In this document: one piece after another, positions 8,135 through 17,155 of the stretch
Layout of the letters: each line of letters opens with the position of its first letter
Numbering within the stretch: position 1 is the stretch's first letter
NCBI GenBank assembly: GCA_002328585.1
Contig: DCUV01000032.1
Location: forward strand, 1-27,729
DNA: 27,729 bases
Direction: 5' to 3'
DNA from: Spirochaetia bacterium UBA2205
GTDB taxonomy: Bacteria; Spirochaetota; UBA4802; UB4802
Program-made: the position numbers and the translations under genes
The notes under the pieces: model-generated
What the model was told of the DNA's origin: nothing
What the model saw: only the letters and a program-made list of their open reading frames with translations
The model's database searches: none

Positions 8135-10839
8135 AATGATTCCTCCCGCACCTTGTTGAAAAACTCCATCACCGGAATGCGTTCATAGCGGACCCGTTCA
8201 TTGTTAACCGTTACCACTGCACCCAGTATTTTGCGCTTAAATACCACCGTTGGATATACAAGCCCTTTATCAATATAAAAATCAAAGCCAGAAATGATAA
8301 GCGAATTATCCACAGCAAATTGCGCCATTCCCAATTTTGATTTTCCCCTTTCTTCATTTAAGCCTTTGAACAATCGGTTGGCAAACTGCTCGCCAATCTT
8401 ATAAATAGTAGCAGTACCTGAAACGTCAAGATTCTGACCTGTAGTTAAATTTTTACCCTCCATCTGTGCATTCATCGATAACAATGAGCTGTGATGTATT
8501 CGTATAGAAGACGGATTGTCCAGTTTTCCTATATCAATATCATTGACATTGAATGCAACTCTGAATCCCATATTCTCAGGTTTGAGATCTGCCAGATTAA
8601 AGAGTAGCTCCTTTAATGTTACCGTTCCGCCCATTACTGTTGCCTGCACATTCTTTATTTCCAGTGTGTTGCGTTTACATCCAATATACCCTTTGCAACT
8701 ACTCATATACTCAAATGCAATATCACGCGATGGATGTTTTGCAACAATCCTGCCTATGGAAACATTAACATCAGGTTTAAACAATTCAATGTTCATACTG
8801 TCAGCGACATCAAACGGCAGCTCAAAGCTCTCCCCCATGGTATACATGACAGGAATATTGATATCAACAGGACCAACATAAAGTTTATTGGGTTTATTTT
8901 CAATCTGTAGCTTCTTTGACACAACATTACCCTTTGCTGATAATTTCTGCACTGTTCCTTTGAGATGCATTATAACTGCCAGTTGACCACTCAAAGAATA
9001 ATCAGCAAATACAACAGGCTTTGCAGGTGCAACAGTTAACCCTGTACTAACATCAATCATGGGATCATTCCCCATAACAACATTGCCATGTGCTCGTATA
9101 GTCATGTTTTTTTTGTTACTGGACAGCTCTAAAACAGAAATGGTAATTTTTTGCTGTGCAGGTTTCTGAGCTATTGACGCTGAAAGCCTTAGGTCATCAA
9201 TATCATAATCAGGTATTGCCAGTATGGCAGCAAGCTCTACTGTATTTACTTTTTTAGAAGATTGCAACGTGGTGTTCAACGTAACATTAACCGGTTTTGT
9301 TATAGGACTTGATGATAGTGCTTGTTTCAGGTGAGCGGGTAATGTATGCGTTAATACTGGCATATTGATCATCAACGGATGTACGGCAATGCGGGCCTGT
9401 ATAGTATCATGCAATGAAATAGTACCATCCATTTCGCACCGTAGTGCTTCCTTTGCACTATCAGCATCTCGGTGTACCATGACAAAACGATGTATTTGCA
9501 TAAACCCCGTGTTGCGATTGTAATTGAGCTCACATAACAAATCTGCGCCATTATCCTTTGACTTTTCACCAAGTACATAATAAAAATGCGGTATATGTAC
9601 CTGGAGCAATCCTGCAACGTTAGTGTTGCTCATAGCTACGGTGTAGGGTATGGTAAATGAAGGAACGGTTATTGAAAAACCTCCGGTAGCAACTGCTACA
9701 TTCTGCCCGCTAATAGTACCCTTAATGGTGAAATTGCTGCCAGTACCTGTTATCACAAGAGGAAATAGGGAGACAGTGCCATTCAAGTATGGGCTGGGCC
9801 CTATCAGCTTGCTGGTATAGGTGTACAGCTCATGAAGTCTGATATTGCTATCAAGCATCGCAAAGGAAATCGTTGGATTTTTGTTAACATGCAGTATACT
9901 ACCAGCAAATGATACCCAGGTGGATTGATTAAATGTAATCACAAAGGTGTTACAGCGAAGGATGTCAGTTGAAGGATTATATATGATATCATATTCTATT
10001 TTAGCATTTAACGGTGCTACATGCTTTTGAACAAAACGCAGCGGCGTAGTATAGGTGCCGCAGATGAAGCTGCTTGATAGTTGCTTTTGATCAGGATGGT
10101 AGGCAATATGAAATGAAAACAGCAATGGCGGACCTGCCTTTACATCTTTTGATATAAATGAAAGCTGTAGTGTTTTTTGTGGATTTATAGTAATGTCCAT
10201 TGTATCAAATAATGTAAAAGCCTTGATATTCAATGGTATGGAGCTAATTGAAGGTGCATGTAATGTTATATATGATGAAAAATCATTACATCGTAGCTCA
10301 TACGTACTGCCATGTACGGTTATTGAAAGATTTTGCACTATCAAGTTAAAAAGAAATTCTACTGGAATTGGCAGTGTAATTGCTTCCCCTGCTTCAGCTT
10401 TTTGCTTTTCTTCTTTTTTTTCTTTTTCCTTTTTTTCAGAGGGTTTCAGCATCCTCTGAAAATTCCATACCCCTTTGTGTTCATCAATGACAATAGACGG
10501 ATTATACAGCCCAACCTCATAGATGTTAACCTTCCCAATAAACATGGGTAGCAGGCTATACTTTAGTTTAAAGGTATCAAACTGTAGTAATGGTGCAGTG
10601 TCACCCGAAACAAAAAGTTTAAAATTTTTTATCTCAAATCCATGAAACAATGAAAAATGTGTTACTTGTAATGAAGCTGTAGCATTAAGCCTGGATTCTA
10701 TCTGTGAGGTGAGGATTCTGGTTGCTCTGTTGTCGGTAATATAAACATTAACAACAGCAATACCAATGAACAACAAAACTATGAAACCAGCAACACCAAT
10801 ACTTAGATAATATGCTACCTTTTTCATCAGACGGATCAT
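8131..10839 (-). CDS. AsmA/YdbH-like inner-membrane-anchored periplasmic protein
   Basis: A 902-residue protein with one N-terminal membrane helix (residues about 9-32) followed by NVYITDNRATRILTSQIESR and a beta-strand-rich chain, the organisation of AsmA-like/DUF748 proteins that bridge the periplasm and move phospholipids. A PSIVIDEHKGVWNFQRML segment at about 110-127 matches the family's first repeat unit, and is followed by a Lys/Glu-rich linker (residues about 128-150). The C-terminal 150 residues (VSGTATIYKIG..., FYIDKGLVYPTVVFKRKILG) resemble the last part of YdbH-like proteins. It is the first gene of a minus-strand operon; its TGA overlaps the ATG of the DUF1318 lipoprotein. Two near starts exist (MIRLMKK or Met5); the first is taken. 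Specific lipid transport is inferred from family and neighbours. Confidence 0.72.
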   Translation of the reverse strand: MIRLMKKVAYYLSIGVAGFIVLLFIGIAVVNVYITDNRATRILTSQIESRLNATASLQVTHFSLFHGFEIKNFKLFVSGDTAPLLQFDTFKLKYSLLPMFIGKVNIYEVGLYNPSIVIDEHKGVWNFQRMLKPSEKKEKEKKEEKQKAEAGEAITLPIPVEFLFNLIVQNLSITVHGSTYELRCNDFSSYITLHAPSISSIPLNIKAFTLFDTMDITINPQKTLQLSFISKDVKAGPPLLFSFHIAYHPDQKQLSSSFICGTYTTPLRFVQKHVAPLNAKIEYDIIYNPSTDILRCNTFVITFNQSTWVSFAGSILHVNKNPTISFAMLDSNIRLHELYTYTSKLIGPSPYLNGTVSLFPLVITGTGSNFTIKGTISGQNVAVATGGFSITVPSFTIPYTVAMSNTNVAGLLQVHIPHFYYVLGEKSKDNGADLLCELNYNRNTGFMQIHRFVMVHRDADSAKEALRCEMDGTISLHDTIQARIAVHPLMINMPVLTHTLPAHLKQALSSSPITKPVNVTLNTTLQSSKKVNTVELAAILAIPDYDIDDLRLSASIAQKPAQQKITISVLELSSNKKNMTIRAHGNVVMGNDPMIDVSTGLTVAPAKPVVFADYSLSGQLAVIMHLKGTVQKLSAKGNVVSKKLQIENKPNKLYVGPVDINIPVMYTMGESFELPFDVADSMNIELFKPDVNVSIGRIVAKHPSRDIAFEYMSSCKGYIGCKRNTLEIKNVQATVMGGTVTLKELLFNLADLKPENMGFRVAFNVNDIDIGKLDNPSSIRIHHSSLLSMNAQMEGKNLTTGQNLDVSGTATIYKIGEQFANRLFKGLNEERGKSKLGMAQFAVDNSLIISGFDFYIDKGLVYPTVVFKRKILGAVVTVNNERVRYERIPVMEFFNKVREESL

Positions 10840-10994
10840 GATTGCACGGCTACCCTTTCACACAAAGAATAGTGAAGCTAATGTCAATAATCTCTATACT
10901 GGTTTAGTGCACTACTGTACAACATTCGCAATGCCAATTAAAATTTAAAAATATAGTATTACAACTAAATATTTATAGAAACCATCTTTTTTCA

Positions 10995-11024
10995 TTGACA
11001 ACTATCTATTTCAAAGGTTATCAT
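10995..11024 (+). promoter_or_regulatory. Sigma70-type promoter of the STAS-like gene
   Basis: A perfect -35 TTGACA (10995-11000) is separated by 18 bp from TATCAT (11019-11024, 5 of 6 matches to TATAAT). Transcription would begin near 11031, about 27 nt before the ATG, with AAAGGG as ribosome binding site in between. This is the best promoter match in the 218-bp divergent gap 10840-11057. No convincing promoter was found there for the minus-strand AsmA-like gene. Confidence 0.65.
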
Positions 11025-11057
11025 GACATTAATTTATAAAAATGTAAAGGGTTTTGT

Positions 11058-11432
11058 ATGAGCACATTAAAAGATTTATTTTCCTTAGAATACGATAATG
11101 ATAGCAAAATATTATTAGGAACAATCAAGAAACCAATCCTTGCCAAAGAAGAGGCTAATGAAATCTTAGAATTTGTCAAGCAAGATATGCAAAACTACCC
11201 TGATCATCAGCACTATATACTGGATGTATTAACAGTGAAAGAGGTATCCAACCCTATAATAGGTATTTTATTGAAATCGTTGCAATTCTGGAAGAAAACC
11301 CGCGGATATGCCCTCCTTGTTATGACTGATGACCTTTTACAAAAAATAATGATAGAACAGCCTGCAATGTTTGATTACTTTGCTGTTTTCCCAACAATGA
11401 ACGAGGCAATAGCATTTACAAAAAAATCTTAG
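11058..11432 (+). CDS. Small STAS-like domain protein
   Basis: A 124-residue soluble protein with no signal peptide. It alternates short strands and helices: a strand-rich start (DSKILLGTIKKPILA), a helix, HYILDVLTVKEVSNPIIGILLKSLQFWKK at residues about 53-81 and YALLVMTDDLLQKIM after that. This order, with a strand ending in Asp followed by a loop and a long helix, is like STAS/SpoIIAA-type anti-sigma antagonist domains, where a Ser or Thr in the loop is phosphorylated; here Ser64 (VSNP) or Thr60 could serve. The match is by fold pattern only. It has its own promoter and an AAAGGG ribosome binding site. It ends two bases from the stop of the convergent activase-like gene. A regulatory role is possible but unproven. 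Confidence 0.55.
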   Translation: MSTLKDLFSLEYDNDSKILLGTIKKPILAKEEANEILEFVKQDMQNYPDHQHYILDVLTVKEVSNPIIGILLKSLQFWKKTRGYALLVMTDDLLQKIMIEQPAMFDYFAVFPTMNEAIAFTKKS

Positions 11433-11434
11433 CG

Positions 11435-14400
11435 CTACAGCTCTTTAACCAGCTTTCTGTCTATTGCTACATTTTCCATGCCCGGGTAATCTACTATAGC
11501 AGCTTCGGCAGTTTGCTTTTTAAATCGCATAACATTCAACATAAATATGTCTAATTTATTCAGTGCTGTAGGAGGCAATGCATTGCCATCAATCTCCACT
11601 GACATCATGGGATATCCTTTTGTACGTGCCCATGGAGCAAGTATGCCTTCAATGACCCTTCCTATCAAACATGCAAATGGTGAGATATTCACAATACCTG
11701 AGCAACCATCCTCCATTGCACTTGCAGCAACACCGCTTGAAATAGTAATCTCGGACTGCAACTCAAGATTAACAAAATGCTGTTGTGACATCTTCATAAT
11801 GTGATGCATGTTATGAGGTGTTTCAGGAATCAGGTTGGTAGGCATCAAAGCTTCCTTTATCTTGTTTTCAACACTATGTTTGTACCATTGCTCAATATAA
11901 AACAATAGCAATTTCTTTGTTTCAGGTATAAATAGTTTTTTATACCACGGCGCGGCCTTGATTGCTTTTTTATACTCATATTCCCGGATAAAATCACAAT
12001 AGTAAATCCATTCGCTGACGCCCGAAACTTTTGCAATGATACCTTTTGTGCTGAAATGCTTAATCAACTCATCAACGGCAAAGTCATCTCGCCGAACATA
12101 AATTTCCCCAACGACCAGTACCATGGGACATTGTTCGATAGTTCTCTTTAAAGGTATTTGTTTTATGGCAGCAGCTATCCTTTGTAAAGCAGGTATAACT
12201 TTTGTTACATCCTTCTCTGCTATCGATATCAATTCCTGCCACAACTGGTCGTACAATGCCAGTGCACTTAGCGGATCTTCAGCGCATGCTCTTAACGAAG
12301 TTTCAATGTCTTTCATGTAGTCGCTTATAGCAACACCCCACCATGCATGCTTTGAAAAATGTGATCCAAGCTCATTATATGAATTTGAAGAATCCAATGT
12401 AATAACACACACGTTTTCCAATCGTAAATCCTTAAAAAGATTTTGATAAAAAACAAAATATTGCCCCGTACGACATGGGCCCTGTGTGGTAGGAACAAAC
12501 AAAAGATATATTTCATCTTTCCGGTAGTGCGTGGAAGAAAAAAAGTTCAATGCACTGCCCAGAACCAGATGCGATGGTAAGCATTCTTTGCCTGAAACAA
12601 ACTGCCGTGCTAACTGCAATGTTCTGTTATTGGGCACAGGCATTGCTACTGCATTGATACCGGTTGAACGCAGCGATGCAGCAAGAAGCTCAACCCCCAA
12701 TCGCCCCATGTTGGATAAAAGGACCTTAACCTTGGGATTGTTGCGTACAGGTATTTTGCTGCCGGTATAACTATTCCTTACAAAAAGACCATCATCCTCA
12801 ATAATGAAACGCAATCCATTGTCATAGCGCTCCAACTGCTTATCAATACCTTTTTGCCGGTAGCCATCAACAATATCAAGGAATGCTTCTACACGCGTAT
12901 CAACGCCGGCATCAGCAGTATGCGAATCTAATTCTAAAATTAAAAATGGCTTTGTCCCCATTATCCATTTTACATAGTGCAGCATGAATGAATCGGGTGC
13001 ACATGAAAAGTTTGAAATAAAGGTTACATAGATATTGTCCTCATTGGCAAGCTTTACACCGGCTTTCATATCCAGTTGTCCATAAAACCAGTACATATTG
13101 GGGAATATGGACTCATCCTCAAACGGTATGATATCAAAAGGGATAACAGTATAACCAATGCTCGTAAATTTTTTAGGTATTCCCATGTTGGCATCTTTTG
13201 TAAACGCATTGTATGGCCTTCCCAGCAGTGCTATAGCAGGTTTTGACAATTTCTTTGAAAACTCAAGCGCCTCTTTCCCTAATTTTTTAGCTTTTACAAA
13301 ATATTCCTTTTGCTTATCCAGGGCAACATGATAGGCACTCTTCCCCTGCTCAACTGAAAATCCCAGTGTAACAGCAACATCAACAAATGATTCTTGGGTC
13401 ATTGCATCTGAAAGCGTAAGGCTTATAACCGGTGAAAGAATTTTTTCTTCTGGCAATTCATCAAACGCCTTTTCCATATAATAGGGCAATCCCTGCGTGA
13501 TTGGACAAAATGTTGCCCGTGCATCATCAGCAAAACTTTTCATCTCTTTCATGTGAGGCAGAAAAATATAATCAACACCTTTATCAAGGATATTTTTTAC
13601 AGCGCCATGTGCTATTTCAGCCGGAAAGCAATATGCACTTTCAGCTTTAGCTTTCCCTTCATCTGAAATTTCATCAGAAGTAACTATCGCCACACCTAAT
13701 TGGGAAAAGAACCATGCATAGAGGGGCCACAACGTGTAGGTTGAAAAGCAAAGAGGAATGCCAACGCTCATGGTGGAATTGCCTGCCAATGGCTGGGGTG
13801 CGCATTCCTTAAATAACAATTCATTCCGTTTTTCAATAAAGTCAACAACCTCATCATCATTGATTATACGCTTTTTGCGCATATTGGCATATTTATTGCA
13901 CCGTCCGCCAAACATATATTTGTTGCCATTGACTTTTAGCACCCGTATTGGGCAGTAGTTGTCACATGATTTACAGGTAAATTCGCGTTCATAAATAATT
14001 TCAGTTTGCACTATTGCATCAAGCGAATATAACTTCTTTTGCAATAATCCACTCTGCAGCTTTTGCAACGCAACAATAGCAACACCAAAACACCCCATTA
14101 GTTCCGGATCGGGCGGCACAGTTATATTTTTTTGTAACAGCATGGCAAATGCAAGCGGTACCGCTTTGTTCTTTGCCACTCCACCCTGTAACACAATGGC
14201 ATTACCGATAGTTCTGTTGCCAACAACCCTGTTGAGATAATTTGCAACAATTGATGTAACCAATCCAGCGGTGATATCCTCCTTGCTTGCACCCTGTTGT
14301 ATTGCCTTACGGATATCTGAGTTTATAAAAGCTGAGCAGTGTTCACCAAACTTCAGCGGCTCTTCCGCCTGCAAAGCAATATCCCCTATTTCCCATGCTT

Positions 14401-15736
14401 GAGCAATATTCAGGTCACCCTGTGCCGACTCCTCAAGGAATGAACCTGTCCCGGCAGAGCATGCCTCATTCATAGCATAATCAATAGGCACTCCGTTTTT
14501 CAAATATACATATTTTGCATCCTGCCCGCCAATCTCAAAGATTGTATCAATATCTGGTTTAAAATAGGTGGTGCCAACGGAATGAGCAATTATTTCATTA
14601 TAGATTGCCGGTGTTTCTAAAAAAACGCCCAGTATCTCACGTGACGAACCGGTTGTCGCTGCAAGCGATATGGTAATAGAAGCATCTCCTATCTGCTCAT
14701 ATAATTGCTGTTTAATCTGTTCAATGCACTGCTTTAACGCTTTTACAGGGTCTCCATGTGTTCTGCCATAATAATCAGCAACTATCTCATGAGTATGTAT
14801 ATCAATGAGGCATGCTTTGGTTGTTGTTGAACCTCCATCAACACCCAGAATATATTCACCACCGGGTTTTGCCCTGCCCCGTTTTGATGGGATATAGGTT
14901 ACTTTATCAAGAGCACTGGTTAAGTTGCTAAAGCGTGGAAAGCTGACGATATGTTTTTCAAATAGATCGTCGCCAATTAACTCCCCGTATGTTTGTGCAA
15001 GCAATGCAGCACCATATGCTTCAAAATAAGGGGCCGATTCAGGAACCAAAAAGGTAACATTGGGAAGCTTTTCTTTTATAAATTGCAGTATGAATGGATT
15101 TTGTGTAATACCACCAGTCAGAACAACCACGCCCTTTTGTATACGTGCCTTCTTTAAAAAATCAACAACCTTGATAGCCATAACATTGGACAGTGACAGT
15201 ACAATATCACCTTTGGTGGCTTCACCTTTATTGAGCCTGTGGGTACAGTCGCTTTTCATAAATACCGAGCAGCGCGTTGATAATTTCATCACCTTGCTAT
15301 CTGCCGGGATTGATGCAACATTGTTCAGCGTCATATCCATACGTGCTAACTGCTGTTTAAAAAATTCGCCTGTCCCTGCAGCGCATTTATTACCGGAGAA
15401 GCTAGTCTTGATTTTTTTATCTTCACCGATGGTGTAAACAACAAGATCTTCACCCCCCATTGAAACTACTGCAACAGGGTCTACTGCTAAATGGTGCAAT
15501 ACCTCTTCAATACATACCGATTCAATAACACGCGGCAGATTTATCATAAACCGCCCTTCATTACCGGTAACTATCGTTTTAGCATTATCAGGGATTCCTA
15601 TTCCGGCTACTATTTTGCCAAGAGTACCCGGCACATCTCCTTCATGAGGGAGAACACAAAACTTTTGTATTTCATTATTATTACATAAAACAACTTTTAC
15701 GCTTGTTGATCCAATATTTATTCCGCAACTGTTCAT
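11435..15736 (-). CDS. Tandem acyl-CoA dehydratase activase fused to DUF2229 and dehydratase-like domains
   Basis: A 1433-residue cytoplasmic protein. Residues 1-255 and about 288-560 are two BadF/BadG/HgdC-type ATPase (ASKHA fold) domains, starting GINIGSTSVK and ILGVDGGSTTTK. Each has both cluster-ligand cysteines of the HgdC family: NKCAAGTGEF with STRCSVF in the first, NEACSAGTGSF with GEHCSAF in the second. A cysteine-rich knuckle, CKSCDNYC...GGRCNKY, follows near 585-615. Residues about 650-870 match the DUF2229 type (SVGIPLCFSTYTLWPLYAWF), and the rest resembles the 2-hydroxyacyl-CoA dehydratase subunit fold (VSGKECLPSHLVLG near 1070; NISPFACLIGRVIEG near 1350). Family members use ATP to drive an electron to a dehydratase or reductase; the substrate of these large fusions is not known to me. 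A strong ribosome binding site, AAAGGAGG, precedes the ATG. No separate HgdA/HgdB genes are nearby. Confidence 0.85.
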   Translation of the reverse strand: MNSCGINIGSTSVKVVLCNNNEIQKFCVLPHEGDVPGTLGKIVAGIGIPDNAKTIVTGNEGRFMINLPRVIESVCIEEVLHHLAVDPVAVVSMGGEDLVVYTIGEDKKIKTSFSGNKCAAGTGEFFKQQLARMDMTLNNVASIPADSKVMKLSTRCSVFMKSDCTHRLNKGEATKGDIVLSLSNVMAIKVVDFLKKARIQKGVVVLTGGITQNPFILQFIKEKLPNVTFLVPESAPYFEAYGAALLAQTYGELIGDDLFEKHIVSFPRFSNLTSALDKVTYIPSKRGRAKPGGEYILGVDGGSTTTKACLIDIHTHEIVADYYGRTHGDPVKALKQCIEQIKQQLYEQIGDASITISLAATTGSSREILGVFLETPAIYNEIIAHSVGTTYFKPDIDTIFEIGGQDAKYVYLKNGVPIDYAMNEACSAGTGSFLEESAQGDLNIAQAWEIGDIALQAEEPLKFGEHCSAFINSDIRKAIQQGASKEDITAGLVTSIVANYLNRVVGNRTIGNAIVLQGGVAKNKAVPLAFAMLLQKNITVPPDPELMGCFGVAIVALQKLQSGLLQKKLYSLDAIVQTEIIYEREFTCKSCDNYCPIRVLKVNGNKYMFGGRCNKYANMRKKRIINDDEVVDFIEKRNELLFKECAPQPLAGNSTMSVGIPLCFSTYTLWPLYAWFFSQLGVAIVTSDEISDEGKAKAESAYCFPAEIAHGAVKNILDKGVDYIFLPHMKEMKSFADDARATFCPITQGLPYYMEKAFDELPEEKILSPVISLTLSDAMTQESFVDVAVTLGFSVEQGKSAYHVALDKQKEYFVKAKKLGKEALEFSKKLSKPAIALLGRPYNAFTKDANMGIPKKFTSIGYTVIPFDIIPFEDESIFPNMYWFYGQLDMKAGVKLANEDNIYVTFISNFSCAPDSFMLHYVKWIMGTKPFLILELDSHTADAGVDTRVEAFLDIVDGYRQKGIDKQLERYDNGLRFIIEDDGLFVRNSYTGSKIPVRNNPKVKVLLSNMGRLGVELLAASLRSTGINAVAMPVPNNRTLQLARQFVSGKECLPSHLVLGSALNFFSSTHYRKDEIYLLFVPTTQGPCRTGQYFVFYQNLFKDLRLENVCVITLDSSNSYNELGSHFSKHAWWGVAISDYMKDIETSLRACAEDPLSALALYDQLWQELISIAEKDVTKVIPALQRIAAAIKQIPLKRTIEQCPMVLVVGEIYVRRDDFAVDELIKHFSTKGIIAKVSGVSEWIYYCDFIREYEYKKAIKAAPWYKKLFIPETKKLLLFYIEQWYKHSVENKIKEALMPTNLIPETPHNMHHIMKMSQQHFVNLELQSEITISSGVAASAMEDGCSGIVNISPFACLIGRVIEGILAPWARTKGYPMMSVEIDGNALPPTALNKLDIFMLNVMRFKKQTAEAAIVDYPGMENVAIDRKLVKEL

Positions 15737-15798
15737 TTTTTGTCCTCCTTTGATGTACGGTCAATGTTTCTGTTTTTGTGTTTTGTCAATTTATTTTT

Positions 15799-15901
15799 AT
15801 AGGAAACATGGAAAATAGATTTATTTACCTCACCCCCGGCCCCTCTCCTTCTCAAGGCGAGGAGAGTATTGTTTCCGGTTTATACAATTTTCGTTTCCTA
15901 T
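15799..15901. repeat. LTPGPSP-type interspersed repeat flanked by 9-bp inverted repeats
   Basis: The core at 15828-15866 begins CCTCACCCCCGGCCCCTCTC and is GC-rich in an AT-rich gap. It contains a perfect 7-bp stem, CTCTCCT (15843-15849) and AGGAGAG (15860-15866). Its translation gives LTPGPSPSQGEE, a signature of a palindromic repeat seen as spurious ORFs in many bacterial genomes. A perfect inverted pair surrounds it: ATAGGAAAC at 15799-15807 and GTTTCCTAT at 15893-15901. The similarity extends inward (GAAAA on both sides after a 3-nt difference). The rest of the gap 15737-16040 holds the ribosome binding site and start region of the activase-like gene (with a lone TTGACA on the minus strand at 15784-15789) and no gene that I can support. 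Confidence 0.6.
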
Positions 15902-16040
15902 GGGTCGCCACAAATTTGTCATTGTTAACTCCCCAAAAAAAGCTTGCTCATATAATTACTCTACCAATTGTACTTTGAAAAAAATGGCTCTGCTGCAATG
16001 TAATTTCTGCATGGGTATATATGAAAATTTCTGGTTTGCA

Positions 16041-16958
16041 TTATTCTTTTTTTCCCGGAATATATATAGATAATACAATTGAAAGTGTCAGAACCAATGC
16101 AATAACCCCCAGAGATATCTCCGTTGGAATATGATAACCAAGCTGGGCTGCAATCATCTTGCAACCAACATAGATCAATATAACAGAAAGACCATAATGC
16201 AAAAAACGGAACAGCCGCATAACTGCTGCTAAAGCAAAATAGAGTGCTCGCAACCCAAGTATTGCCATGACATTTGATGTATAAACAATAAACGGATCAT
16301 GGCTTATAGCCAGCACTGCTGGTATTGAATCCACTGCAAACACAACATCTGTTGACTCAATAACAAGCAATACAATAAAAAGCGGCGTGACAAATCGTTT
16401 TCCATTTTCTTTCACAAAAAAATAGCCATTGCGATAGTCACCGGTAATAGGCAACATCGTGCGGGATAATTTTAGCACTGGATTTTTTTCCGGATGTATC
16501 TCTTTATCTTTTTCCTTCATCATCTTATAGCCGGTATAGATCAGGAATGCACCAAAGATATAGAGTATCCAGTCAAATTTTTCAATGAGAGCAATACCAG
16601 CAAAAATGAAAATGGCACGCATTATCAAAGCACCAAGTACCCCCCAGAAAAGCACCTTATGTTGATATATTGGCTGAACCTTAAAATAGGTAAAGAGCAT
16701 AAGAAAAACAAATATGTTATCCATACTCAATGATTTCTCAACAATATATGCTGTAAAAAACATCAGCGCTTTTTCATATCCACTATAAAAATAGATACCA
16801 GCATTAAATAAAAGTGATAGAGCAATCCAGAATATTGTCCATAGTACTGCCTCTTTCACTTTTATCTCATGTGCTTTTCTATTAAAAACACCCAGATCCA
16901 GCATGAGCATGAGCAGTACAAAAACATTGAATCCAATCCACAGAAGTGTTGTAGACAT
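16041..16958 (-). CDS. TerC-family integral membrane protein (Alx-like)
   Basis: A 305-residue polytopic membrane protein with about seven to nine helices. Two family motifs are clear: EKSLSMDNIFVFLMLFTYF at residues about 74-92 and ESTDVVFAVDSIPAVLAIS at about 205-223, each placing acidic residues in a membrane helix. Such residues are implicated in Mn2+ or other metal movement in Alx/TerC proteins, including supply of metal to exported enzymes and tellurite resistance in some hosts. The length is normal for the Alx type. An AAGGGAG ribosome binding site lies 12 nt before the ATG. Upstream on the minus strand I looked for a yybP-ykoY manganese riboswitch, often linked to this family, and did not recognise one. 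It lies downstream of hypB on the same strand with 197 bp between, so it may or may not share its transcript. Confidence 0.88.
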   Translation of the reverse strand: MSTTLLWIGFNVFVLLMLMLDLGVFNRKAHEIKVKEAVLWTIFWIALSLLFNAGIYFYSGYEKALMFFTAYIVEKSLSMDNIFVFLMLFTYFKVQPIYQHKVLFWGVLGALIMRAIFIFAGIALIEKFDWILYIFGAFLIYTGYKMMKEKDKEIHPEKNPVLKLSRTMLPITGDYRNGYFFVKENGKRFVTPLFIVLLVIESTDVVFAVDSIPAVLAISHDPFIVYTSNVMAILGLRALYFALAAVMRLFRFLHYGLSVILIYVGCKMIAAQLGYHIPTEISLGVIALVLTLSIVLSIYIPGKKE

Positions 16959-17006
16959 AGGACAACTCCCTTGAGAATAAAATTATTGCCTCACATATCG
17001 CATATC

Positions 17007-17019
17007 GCATGGTCCATGC
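17007..17019. repeat. Short perfect palindrome upstream of the TerC gene
   Basis: GCATGGTCCATGC is a 6-bp inverted repeat around one T, preceded by two tandem CATATCG units (from 16994). It sits 49-61 bp before the TerC-family start, in the gap between that gene and hypB, and could be an operator or a small leader hairpin. Function is not shown. Confidence 0.3.
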
Positions 17020-17155
17020 TTTAGCAACCATCCCTTTCACCACGCATTATCCTCTATTCTCCATAAATAAAATAAAAAGACCATGATGATAGGCCCAAAT
17101 AGCAAAGGAATGGCATTTCACTTGATGGAGTAAGAAACTGGTTGCGATATTATTT

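Noticed and set aside
15060..15437. 125-codon plus-strand open frame
   Set aside because: It lies antisense inside the well-supported activase-like gene and its translation has no recognisable domain.
15778..15978. 66-codon plus-strand open frame with LTPGPSPSQGEE
   Set aside because: Translation of an interspersed repeat, a known source of false genes.
16959..17155. yybP-ykoY manganese riboswitch before the TerC-family gene
   Set aside because: The family is often controlled by this riboswitch, but I could not find its conserved core in the leader.
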